Assembly: GCA_963693305.1 (NCBI GenBank)
Contig: OY855914.1
Location: forward strand, 11,041,403-11,105,402
DNA: 64,000 bases
From: Meandrina meandrites
Lineage: Eukaryota; Cnidaria; Anthozoa; Scleractinia; Meandrinidae
Direction of reading: 5' to 3'
Every line of letters starts with the position of its first letter. Within the stretch, counting starts at the first letter, position 1. Shown piece after piece: positions 19,701-30,200 of this stretch. The position numbers were made by a program, and so were the translations under genes. The notes below the pieces were generated by a model, which was not told where the DNA came from, searched no databases, and saw nothing but the letters and a program-made list of their open reading frames with translations.

Positions 19701-20948
19701 CCATTCTCCGAAGCAGAGCTAGGGGAAGGCATTCTTGCACCATGCGATGAATCTGCCACTTTGTGTCTCCTTGCTGTTCTTCTGGCGGCGAACTGTCGCA
19801 TGGTTGAGATCTTTCTAATCTTGTCATTTCTGACGTCTGTGTTCCAATTTTTGGACTTAAAGGCTCTCTTTAACGCCTGTAAAATTCTACCGCCCAGTGA
19901 GCCGATTCGTTCATCATAAGATGAGGGTGAATCTGTGATTGGTGTTGTATGGACGGGAAGCTTCTGTTGTCTGGAGCGAAGCGGTACATCAGCATGTCTC
20001 GCTGAAGGATTCTCGAATCCTGAAACTTCGCTGTAAGACTCCGTAAAAAGATGGTTCGGTTGTTCTGCAACTAACAATACGACGCAACACAATATCAATT
20101 TTATTTTTTTTATAACAACGACGACAACAACAACAAACAGAACAGGATGTGACAGGTAGTAACATATATTTCCTAATGTAATCGTTAAGAACTGTTATCT
20201 TACAATATCAGAAAAAAAAGATAATGTTCGATGGTCATAGCCGTGCTAGAAAAACGTGCATGTCCCTCGTTAAATTTTGTCCATATATTTGCCTGTAAAA
20301 CCCTACGTTCGCTGCGGTTAAAAAGGAAAGGTGATGTCTTTTTTAAGTTGATTTTCAAAATCAATTTTAAGGGAAATGGTATGGTACTGATAAATCGAAA
20401 ACATCTATTTTTCTACTTTCGTTCTTCGTAATATCAAATCATTTGCGCGCGCATTTAGATATTTATTTGACTTTATTGAAAGCGGCTCCCCTAGAGGTAT
20501 ACGAAAGCCACATTTTTCAGCCATTAAGGCAAACCTAGCCTTCTCTTCTAAGAAATGACAAACGGAATAAAACGGGTTTAATTTAAATTTCGATAGTTCA
20601 CATAAAATAGTTCTGCGTGGTCGTCTTTTTCATATTATTATTATTTTTCTTTTTTTGGTGTCTTAAAAGTTCCTACAAATTTAATCACATGGTATAGAAT
20701 ATAAAAGGAGTTAATTTCATATGGCCAATTCCTTTAAACTCTTTCTTCGTGATTTGGGAAAAAATAAAATACAACAGCTTGTTATATAACGCCAATGAAG
20801 GGACGTAACTCGCAATCAGCGCGCTAATACATTGTTTTCACCGCAGTGTTTATAATCATTAAAAAATAAGATGAATCTCACCTTCGCAGACTGTGTATGT
20901 TATCAAGAAACTCATTAAAATCGCTGTGAAAACGTTTTTTCTCTTCAT
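13706..20948 (-). CDS. Gene B: predicted type I single-pass membrane protein, paralogue of gene A (7 exons, about 950 aa)
   Basis: Exons 20948-20882, 20064-19149, 18204-17126, 16277-16215, 15728-15499, 15093-14806, 13915-13706; phases 1, 2, 1, 1, 0, 0 all agree and every junction is GT-AG. Exon 1 is a signal peptide (MKRKNVFTAILMSFLITYTV). Exon 2 is a Ser/Thr/Lys-rich ectodomain ending in a TM helix (AAIVAGILAAILMLLIVI). The TM exon ends with TG and the next starts with G, giving Trp, exactly as in gene A. Exon 3 is cytoplasmic, with a basic stop-transfer (RIFKKRWRRRHGR), a Ser/Pro-rich part and acidic patches. Exons 5 and 6 carry YSLAESILRAK and RTLAQEIAFAKEII, the motif shared with gene A. 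The last exon has CRCYYCEKHNKKSR. No named family recognised. Confidence 0.87.
14715..14790. repeat. Degenerate GGGCTTxTTTCCGAG repeat in intron 6 of gene B
   Basis: Words GGGCTTATTTTCCGAG, GGGGCTTGTTTCCGAGG and a partial third copy follow each other just downstream of exon 6. Short degenerate tandem repeat. Confidence 0.5.
16801..17030. mobile_element. 230-bp foldback element in intron 3 of gene B
   Basis: Long inverted repeat: CCTATAA-ACGGATTCGGCTAACG on the left, and its reverse complement at 17001-17030 apart from a small CAA insert. Arms can be followed for about 95 bp with scattered mismatches (TTGCCAC, TTCAGA, GATxATTC, TTTGG, ACAATT). No coding capacity. Confidence 0.8.
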
Positions 20949-21009
20949 TTTTGCATCGCGTTATCACACATGGGTGACAAAATGCATTGCTGTAGCAAAC
21001 TGAACAGTT

Positions 21010-21017
21010 TTACGTCA
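21010..21017 (-). promoter_or_regulatory. ATF/CREB-like site upstream of gene B
   Basis: TGACGTAA on the minus strand, 62 bp before the gene B start codon. It is one base from the full CRE palindrome found upstream of gene A. Regulatory role inferred. Confidence 0.4.
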
Positions 21018-21496
21018 CAAACGCACATTTAACTAATGACGCCAAGTAAACGTTATGGAGCGCGCGCGGTAACGTTCGCACTAGCTACCGCGTGACGGAA
21101 GTAAAACGAGTAATACGTTTTTTGAAGCAAGAAGCGTTTCGGGAAAAGCCCTTGTGTAATGTTCTCATAGGGTCTACATACATCGAGAATAAAAAGATCG
21201 ACATGAGCGCGACTCAAGCGGAGAAATAATAGCGTGCGCTATAAGCTATAATTCTACGTTCGGACTTACGATTCTTGTCCACTATTTATCGTGCACTTGT
21301 ACGTGCGCTTGTTTGATGTCGTCCTTGTCCGCCATCTTAGAAGAAAGTGTTTCAAATCCGCATGCACGTCAGTCACGAACAACAGTTTTTTTGCGAACTC
21401 TAATCTCACCCGGACGATCACACTATAGGAACTACTGATACTCCTGGGCTCAAACCATTTACTATGCCGCATGCCTTTGTTTCCCTCTCTATTGCC

Positions 21497-21923
21497 TTAA
21501 GGTGATGAACACGGTGCGATTTTTAACGCAACATCGTTGCGTTATAATCGACGCCGTGTAACATGGCCCGCCAAACGATTGCTAATGCAACATATAGTTG
21601 CAGCAATATGTAGCAGGAATTTGAAAGCAAATCAAATACCGACAACATTGCTGCCCGAATTTTATTGGAGTTGGTTCGTGTAACACAAGCTACGTCATTT
21701 TTTTTAACGCCGATGAAGAGACAGAAGTCTCGAAACGCCCGTGAATTTTTTTTTCATATTTAGCACAACAGCAATACATTTGTATACCTTACTTCGTGTA
21801 GCACCCTCGCCGTCGACTTTTAACGAAATTTAATTTGTTGACGTAGCCGTCGATAGCGGGCGCATGTATTTCGTTAAAAACGTCTCGTGTAGTTAAAAAT
21901 CGTCTTATGTAACATCACCTTAA
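21497..21923. mobile_element. TTAA-flanked inverted-repeat element (piggyBac-type MITE), about 427 bp
   Basis: Begins TTAA-GGTGATG and ends CATCACC-TTAA. Beyond the 7-bp perfect end, GATTTTTAAC words also match in inverted order. No transposase frame. A TTAA target duplication is the hallmark of piggyBac-type elements (family knowledge). Confidence 0.65.
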
Positions 21924-21999
21924 GTCTTAGTTAAACTGGCAAGCATTTCGCAGATCTCTGTGCAATCAGATAAGTCTCAGTGTTGGTTTAGCTCTTCAA

Positions 22000-24057
22000 A
22001 GAATCACATAACTTCACACCAAGAAATCTAAACAAAGTGATATTTTAGCTAGTAGATTCCCTTATATATCCCACATACCTTGTAGAAGAATCCTGGTGAA
22101 TTCGTCCCTCTTATCTTCCTATGCTGAAAGTCCTTAGAAAATTCGCTAATGGAATGATAGCAGTATTCTAGCTATACATAGTTAAAACACACTACACAGT
22201 ATATAAAAGATCTAGGGATACATACTTTAGCTGACTTCAAAAAGACTTATTTTACTTGTTAAGGTCAAATTGCTTCGAAAGCACATCTGTACACGAAACG
22301 TGTTGTTATAGCCTTAAACATAAAACTACAATTACATCACTAACTGGCAGTGCGGTTGTGAAATAACCAAATTTCGTGCCTCACTGAAATCTTCACAGCT
22401 GTCCAGGAGGTTCAAATTAATTAAACCCTTGTTAAACCACGCCTAAAATAAAATGCTAAAAGGTTTCTTGTCTCGAAAGTTTACGTCGCTTTTAACTTAT
22501 ACCTATTTGTGTACATGTCAATCTTCAACATTATAAGTCGACACTTAACAATGCAAAAATCTACATTCGAAACTGCTCAAATTATTTCAATCTTTATGGG
22601 CATTAAGTGTGTCATATACACCTATTTTAGCATGTATCGCGGAATCACCACTGAACAAGTCATCGAAAATCCTTCAAATTATTTTAAGGAATCACACTCA
22701 AAATCATTCATATTAACCTAAGTATATTTAGTAAGAAAATATGATTTAAGTTCGCTTTTGTATATTAAAAACCCTTTAAATTACTTAAATGAGTCAAACC
22801 CGAAAACGTCCATGTTTATCTCAGCCCCGTCCCCAGGCTAATTCGCGCCATGCGAGTGAGCAGAGGGAACTTGGAACCGAGCGCGATAACTCGGCACATT
22901 CTCCCGACAAGCTTGACGAGTAACGCCACATCCCAACCCGTCGGGGACGACTGGGAACGAGGATGTGTTAACCTTATTTTGGTGTGTCTACAAGGCAAAT
23001 ATCAATTGAGTTGTTAATTAGCATACACGTGCATCTACGTAGTATGTATCAGATGTATGTATATTTTTTTAAACCTTATGAATCAACACTGAAAATATAC
23101 ATTGAAAACTCTTAAAGGAAAAACTTAAAGGGATCTGTCTCGAAAGTAACAATATTTACCTTAAATAATTAAATGTATCTACAAGACAAATATGAAATAT
23201 TTGCTCCATAATAGCCCAATTTCGATTCAGCAAAATTCAATAGACCTCAGTAGGAGGCCCCGGCAATAAACTTTAGGGTTTGTGGAGTTTATTCCCCAGA
23301 GCCTCGTAATAATGTCTATTGTTTTAGGCGGAATTTGAAATATCGAAATTGGGCTATTAACCAATTAACTTTATTAACCAATTAACATACGCCTATTTTT
23401 AAAGTATGGATCTTCAACGTAAAACAATGACGACTAAACGAATTGTACATTGAAAATCCTTCGAATTACTCCAAGAAATAAACCTCAAAAGCATCTATAT
23501 TTACCTTAAGTTTATCTACAAGATAAATATGATATTAAATCCTATCAGAAAAACAGTAAGAAGCGAAAAATATCACATATCGAATTAAACCTGAAACTTC
23601 TAAGAATTTGTACTATGTTATAACGGAACAGTATGGGGAGAACGGTTTGCACTCTGAAACTTGAAAAATCGCGTAACTCTCTTCACCTGTCAGTTTGTTC
23701 CTTCTGATGTTTCCGGATTGATCTATATATCTCCATATACAAATCCTTACATTTCGACGATTGCGTAATAACATAGCACAGATACTCATATATCGAGACT
23801 GGGCTACCTGTGCACAGAACACTATACTATAACCCCTGTTAACTCTTTTTAAAAAAATGGTTAAAAAATATGCTGATATAATTGTTACCGCAAAAGCGTA
23901 ATCGTCAATTTGTACACAGCTCTGCAGCAGCTAAAACGCTAATGACACTCCAAGTGTATATAAACAGTGTTAATAAGCACTTTGAGAACTATGAAGAAAC
24001 GTTTCCTCCAAGTGGTCTGCTCTAAATCTGGTTAGCTTAGAGGAACACCTGTATGAG
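22000..24057. other. Gene-poor AT-rich stretch
   Basis: No frame with start, splice or domain support. Contains the 149-bp inverted-repeat element and a repeat-like GC-richer patch at about 22825-22975. Confidence 0.4.
23210..23358. mobile_element. Small inverted-repeat element, 149 bp
   Basis: AATAGCCCAATTTCGAT at the left end is exactly reverse-complemented at the right end. The interior holds TAGAC words also in inverted order. Non-coding. Confidence 0.6.
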
Positions 24058-25738
24058 TTAAGGTTACCGTATACCTTCGCGGGTGTCTTTCGCGAAAAAA
24101 AATATTTGCGCACTATCTTAAACGCAACCACCACAAACTATATATCAGTACAAAGCTAATGAAATGTACTATTCGGTAAAAATTATTTTTCTTTGATTTT
24201 TTCTAATCGTAAGGAGAGTGCGTCCCAAAAGCCCAAAACGACTGACGTCTACTTGAGCGAATTTATCGGGTATTGAATTAGACCGCACAATCAAAACTAC
24301 TGCATTATATCAATCACAAGGCATCAATCTTGAAAACCGTGTGAGGCTTTGTCAATGTTCCTATTGGTTGCTTCGCAATTTTTCTGTCAATTTTGATGAT
24401 CAAAAACTTACCGAAGCCTTTTACGACGAAGGCCATTGCGGGAGATCAATAACGAAAAACGGAAATCCCTCACACGGTTTTTCTGTTCGATGTCTTGGGC
24501 AACTTCGGGCCAAATTTCAAGGCAATCCGTCAAATTTACGTACCCTATAAATTCGTTTAAAGCGAGCGCACTCGCGTAAAAACGAAATAGGTTTTTTTTC
24601 GCTTCTAAAGGATTACAAACATTTCACGCCCTTGCTGCGCCATATGTCAACACTTTGGATACTCCCGATGCCGACAGCCAATAGAATGTCAGGACGTCCC
24701 ACGAGACTACTGGTGTCGACTAGCATCTCGCGGGAAAGTAGTTGCACGCGTGACCACAGCTCGTTTGATTTGAATTTGTCGGATTTGTTTCTAAAATGCC
24801 GGGCAAGAGAAAAAGTTCAAAGAAAGGAAAAACTGCAACTTCGACGGTGGCGACGTCTGCATCTATCGATCCAAAAGAGCAGCTTCAGGCAGAAATGCGG
24901 TCGCTGGGGTATGTCGAAGTATATTATTTCTATCTGGAATATAAACAAAGACGGAGTCACGCAATTCATCGAACAAGCAAATAGCCACCATCCGACTATC
25001 AAGTTTACGGCTGAAATATCAGAAACAGAAATAACGTTCCTGCCTTTCGTTACACAATACCGTCCAACGATGCCTAACTTAAAACAAATACTCATGCAAA
25101 AGTGGCATTTAATCCAACAACAACCACGACTTAACGAGATATTCAAGGATCCCCCAATTGTTTCGTACAAAACGGGCAGATCCCTAAAAGATACACTCGT
25201 TCGAGCCAAACTCTAAACTGGGTATTACACGTGGATAGGAGTTGTGTGAGGCCTGTCACCCCGATTATCACTTTGTCACTATCGGCAAGAGTTTTTTGCC
25301 ATTCATCATCGAAAACCTTCTTCTTCTTTTTCTTAGGGCCGGTTTTCTTCTTTACTTTAACCAGGGACTTTTTTCTTTCTTTTTTTGTACGTATAGGTGA
25401 AGTAAAGACCAACACAAGCGAAAACTTGGTGTGAATAAATCGCAAATTGCAAGCGTAAACAATAGGAAGGGACGCCACATGAAATGAAATACCCCGAATC
25501 TTTTGCCGCGAAAAACGTCACAGGAAGTCATGACGCTGACACATTTTAATTGGCTTATAACTCTCTGGCGGGTATATTGAGTTTCACTTGAAAAAACATT
25601 TTTGTTGATAACTCGCGCGCGTTTCAAGATTTTGAAATAATTTTTTTAAAAAAATGAAGGGAGACTAGTAATGTTTAATTTGGCCGTAAAAAATTTTTTT
25701 GAAAAAAATCTACCCTTGAAGGTATACGGTAACCTTAA
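24058..25738. mobile_element. TTAA-flanked element with 17-bp perfect terminal inverted repeats, 1.7 kb, non-autonomous
   Basis: Starts TTAA + GGTTACCGTATACCTTC and ends with the exact reverse complement + TTAA. Length and TTAA duplication fit a piggyBac-type element. No transposase is visible. The interior holds a possible captured promoter/first exon (MPGKRKSSKKGK at 24796 followed by a GTATGT donor-like site), a Penelope-like fragment (about 24930-25216) and a Lys-rich minus-strand frame (about 25240-25400). A nested inverted pair (AACCGTGTGAGG / CCTCACACGGTT) lies at 24333-24482. Confidence 0.75.
24930..25216 (+). pseudogene. Penelope-like retroelement ORF fragment with internal deletion
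   Basis: The plus frame reads FIEQANSHHPTIKFTAEIS then TEITFLPFVTQYRP, PNLKQILMQKWHL, PPIVSYKTGRSLKDTLVRAK. These blocks resemble the C-terminal half of Penelope-like reverse transcriptase/GIY-YIG ORFs as I recall them. In such ORFs the TEITFL and LPFVTQY blocks are separated by a long stretch, so here they are fused by an in-frame deletion. It lies inside the TTAA element. Confidence 0.6.
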
Positions 25739-25830
25739 GAGCGGGAGATAAACCAATTACTTAGTTAATAATACATATGCATAAAATTCAGTAAGCTGAT
25801 TGGCTGATAGCTCGTCGATTAATCCCAAAC

Positions 25831-25911
25831 AATGCAGAAAGTTGAAATTAAGTGCAGGAAGTTGAAATCGAGTGCAGAAAGCTGAAATTGAGTGCAGAAA
25901 GTAGAAATTAG
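25831..25911. repeat. 20-bp tandem repeat, 4 copies
   Basis: Unit GTGCAGAAAGTTGAAATTGA with one or two changes per copy, starting just after AATCCCAAAC. Overlapping minus-strand frames are repeat shadows. Confidence 0.9.
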
Positions 25912-26349
25912 ATTGATTGACAACAAAGTCGTGAAAGTACGACAAAACAAAATGGCGGTTGTCGTCGGAGGGTTTCGAGAGAGCAAAAACATCGATTTAT
26001 GCAATGTTAGACCGATTTAGCGAAAATTATAAGTGTATAAACCAAAGTAATAGAAACTGGACATTTGTGCAGCACAAAAGACTACTGAAACCTAACCAAT
26101 CGAGGATTTTCTTTCTCGATAGCTCGTAAAGAAGGAAGATTATAAGCCTGAATTGAAGTCACACAGTTCAGCCCATACCTATATAACTGAATGAGGATAG
26201 AAGCACCTGATAATGCATGACAGAGAGCTTTCAAATTCCGCAGCAGTATCTGGATTTATAAATCCCGGCAACTCCGTTGTGTTTTAACAACGAGTCGGAA
26301 AGGTAAGGGACCGAACACCTCTTGTTTATGATCGACTTGCAAAACAAGT

Positions 26350-26505
26350 ACTAACATGATTTTTCTCGCGCAATTTGGGATAAATCAGCACTTGTACATT
26401 TTTCAAAGACTACAAATTTTACTCCCTACAGGCCCGTGCAATTTGGTTAGCCTTTGAAAAGAAATTACTCGAGCTGCTTTATCCCAAATTGCACTCGAAA
26501 TCATG
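26350..26505. mobile_element. Inverted-repeat element around GCAATTTGGGATAAA
   Basis: ACATGATTT..TCG..GCAATTTGGGATAAA on the left and its reverse complement at about 26467-26505. Arms of about 35 bp with a few mismatches. Non-coding. Confidence 0.55.
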
Positions 26506-27135
26506 TGATTACCTATACAAGCAATTACAACAAAATACACAAACAACTGAGGCAACAGCACGAACTGCAAAAATGACAACACCACGGTTCTTGACATATA
26601 GATCCGGGAAGTGGCTGAAAGCATTTCGGCTCGTAATCAGCAGGGACACGCGAAGGAGTTAACATCCAGTAAAGTCGTCACGAATGTATCTTACGCCTTA
26701 CAGGGTTTTGTTTATTAACTTTAGCTCAGATTGAATCGATAATGAACACTTTAATTGTCACTTGGCTCGCTTTAGACAGTGAAGCGGTTGTTAGACACGA
26801 ATACGACATGAGTTTTGTTTGAATTGTATGAATGAATTACACGATTATTGCTGCGACAAAGTCGTGCATGCTTAGGTGCCTAGTCGTTTCTTTTGGTAAG
26901 TGTGTGTGTGCATGCGACAATCCTGAGCAAATATCTATGATATCTAAAACAACTTTTATGTTGGCTAATTTGGAATTTTTTTCAAATTTAATGTTTTCAA
27001 AAACAAACGAAGGCCGACAAAGTCTATCAGGGAGACTTGGTTCCTTGCCTTCGTGAAAATAATTTTTATGGTCCAGCAAATGGCCGCAAACAGAGCTTAT
27101 TACACATATCTTACTATCGTTTTGGACATACGTGT

Positions 27136-27183
27136 TTCTCCGTTGGTTTGAGAAGCTAGTTCTCCGTTGGTTTGAGAAGCTAG
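27136..27183. repeat. Perfect 24-bp tandem duplication 3' of the TPR-CHAT gene
   Basis: TTCTCCGTTGGTTTGAGAAG-CTAG occurs twice in a row without change. It lies about 70 bp beyond the TPR-CHAT stop codon. Confidence 0.95.
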
Positions 27184-27253
27184 GTCATATATAAAATCAG
27201 AAAAAAACTGAAAAATTAAAACAGAAAACAGGTCTACTTACGTTGTAAGGCAT

Positions 27254-30200
27254 CTACTCGCTTGTGTTTAATCGGAGAGTGACGTCATCGCCAATAAGTA
27301 CAAACGGAGCCCAGTACTTCACTTCACTGAACTCTTCCGATTCTCTTAAACATTTCATGGCTTGATTCACAGATTCACTGGCGCTTCTTCCTTTGACCAA
27401 GTGTTGGTAAAAACTCTTCATGAATTCAAGAGTGGCTTTGTCATCAACTGCCCATAACGTCACCAGAACAGATCGGGCACCAGCACCAAGAAAAGCCCGC
27501 GCAATGCCAACCACTCCCTCAGCCTTTATATCCCCGCGACCACTATGACAGCAACTGAGTACGACAAGTTTGGCTCTCAGCTGAACACTCAACACATCTT
27601 TCATTGTAAGCATGTAGTCTTTCTCCTTAGGTACTGAAGTTTCTCGTATGGGGTTTGGCGCCAAAGCAATTTCACCTGTTTCCATTCGACCGTGTGCTGC
27701 GATGTGGACTAAGGCGACCGTTGAAAGCCGTTTTAAGACTTCCTCTTTTGTTGCCTCTGTTCCAGTTAAGGGTGCAGTCTCAAGAATTTGACCAATCGTC
27801 ACTACTTCTTCTCTAGCGCCTGGCAATTGCTCTAGGCGATTCCTTCGCTTCTTGGAAATATCTTGCACCCACGGATCACCCACAAGTAACGCTCCAGCTT
27901 CCATGTGGTAATCTATTGGACAATCTACAATCAATTTCAAACTGCTCAAGGATGGAATCACTCTGATTCGAAACGACTCACAAAGATACTTTGAATTGGA
28001 ATCGATGAAGGCAGCATAAGGGGCCAGACAGAGTGGTCCTTCTGGGACAAAGATAAGCTCGTCGCCATGAAGCAAGGCTGTTATAGGACTAATGGAAACG
28101 TCATACAACTTTCGTAAGGGGTCTTCTTGAGGCTGCGGTGCATGGGCTTGGGACTGATCGTTGCTTTCGTTGTTAAGGTGTTCATCCCTAAGCATATCCA
28201 ATGACCGATCTTCGCACCTTGCGCCAGCTTTCACACCAATCTGCTTACACGCATCTGCTACTAACGACTGAAGATAGGTGGTAGCATCTTCGTGTTGATC
28301 GTTGCTGCATATGTGTTTCCTCCTTAACGCCACCTCACCATTTTGGATAACCCAGTAGACGATTTCTTTGTCATCCAATGCTGTAAAAACTGTATTTGCT
28401 GGAATGCGGGTAAGCTTGTCACTTTTCGTTTCTTCCAGTGATTCTGATGAGTCGGCATTACCTCCTTCAAGCCCGTACTTCACTTCAACAAGATCTTTCA
28501 GAGCTTGTGCACGTCCTTCCTCAGCAGCAAAGAGTGCTTCTTCCACCTTTCCTTGTTTCAAAACAACTCTCCATAAACATCTGTACTCTGCCTGGTACAC
28601 ATCGCGCAAACTTATTTTAAAATCATCTTTATCCCGAAGACCAGTTCTTATATCATTCAAAGTTTTCACACTGGAATGATAAGAGTCAAGAGCCTCAGAC
28701 AGACGGCCTTGTGATTCAAAGCTTGCACCAAGCCCACGGTACGCTATTCCCTCTAACAGCCTATGTCCCGTTTCTTTGGCCATTTTCACACAACGTTCGT
28801 AGTGTTCTGTGGCTTTTTTGAAATTTCCGGTACGGCCATACGCTTCGCCAAGACCTGCATATGCGCCTCCCATCCCAGTCCTGTTTCCTTCTTTGTTGGC
28901 GATTTCAAGCTTACGCTCATGGTAATTTATGGCCTCCTTGTACCTTCCGAGAGTGGTATAAACGTTTCCTAGATTACCATAAGCCCGTTGTTCGCCATCT
29001 TTGTCTCCCACTTCTTTGGAAAATTGAAGATCGTCGTTATGTTTGCTTTCGGCTTCTTGGTATTTTCCGAGGCTGTGGTAAGAGCAACCAAGACTACCAC
29101 AAGTACGCCCTTGAACGACTTTGTCGTCCGCTTCTTCGGCAAGTTTTAGAAGACGTTTGTTGTAGAATATGGCTTCGTTAAAATCTCCCAGAATATGCCA
29201 AATGTTGCCGAGATTACCATTGGCCCCCATCTCTGCAGCCTTGTCTTCCTCTTCTTTAGCAATTTCCAGACAAAGTTCATATTCGTTTATGGCTTGTTTG
29301 AAATTTCCTAGGCTGGCATAGGCGTTTCCAAGACTTCCATGTGCATGTCCTTCCATAGCCCTGTCCTGAGTTTCTTCCGCAATTTTCAGACCAAGTTCAT
29401 AATAGGTTTTGGCTTGTATGAAATTTCCCAGACCGTAATAAGCGTTGCCGAGACCACCATATGCGGATCCTTCTCCAACTCTGTCGTTTACTTCTTTGGT
29501 GAGTTTTAGGCCAATTTCATGGTATTCAATGGCTTGTTTGAAGTTTCCAAGACTGTGATAGGCGATGCCAAGTCGTCCATATGCGTGACTTTCTACATTC
29601 TTATCTTCCATTTCCTTAGCCAACTTTAGTGCACGTTCATGGTAATGAATGGCTTTCTTGAAATTTCCAAGGCTCTGCAAAGCGCTGCCAAGATTTGAAC
29701 ATGTCCGTATTTCTTCAGCCTGGTCTTCCACTCCGTGGACATCTTTCAAACGAAGCTCGTAGTAGGATACAGCCTTTTCTAAATCTCCGAGCTTGTGATA
29801 AGCGTTGCCAAGATTACCATACGCTACACCTTCTGCGTGTTTATCTTCCGTTTCTTTGGCAATTTGAAGACCAAGCTCGTGAAATTTTATGGCTTGTTTG
29901 AAATTTCTAAGACTGTGATAACAGGTGCCAAGTTTTGCAAATGCGCGTCCTTCACCGACCTTGTCTCCCACTTCTTTTGCCCTCTTTTGTTCTTGTTCAT
30001 GGTAGTAAATGGCTTTTTCAAAATTTTCGAGACTTTGAAAAGCACTTCCAAGATTCGCGTACGTTGATCCTTCTTTACTCTTGTCGCCCACCTCTGTGGC
30101 AATTTTTAGACAAAGTTCATAACACTCTATTGCTTTTTGGAAATCACCGAGACTGTGATATGCGTTGCCAAGCCTTCCGTACGAGCGTCTTGTCCCAGCC

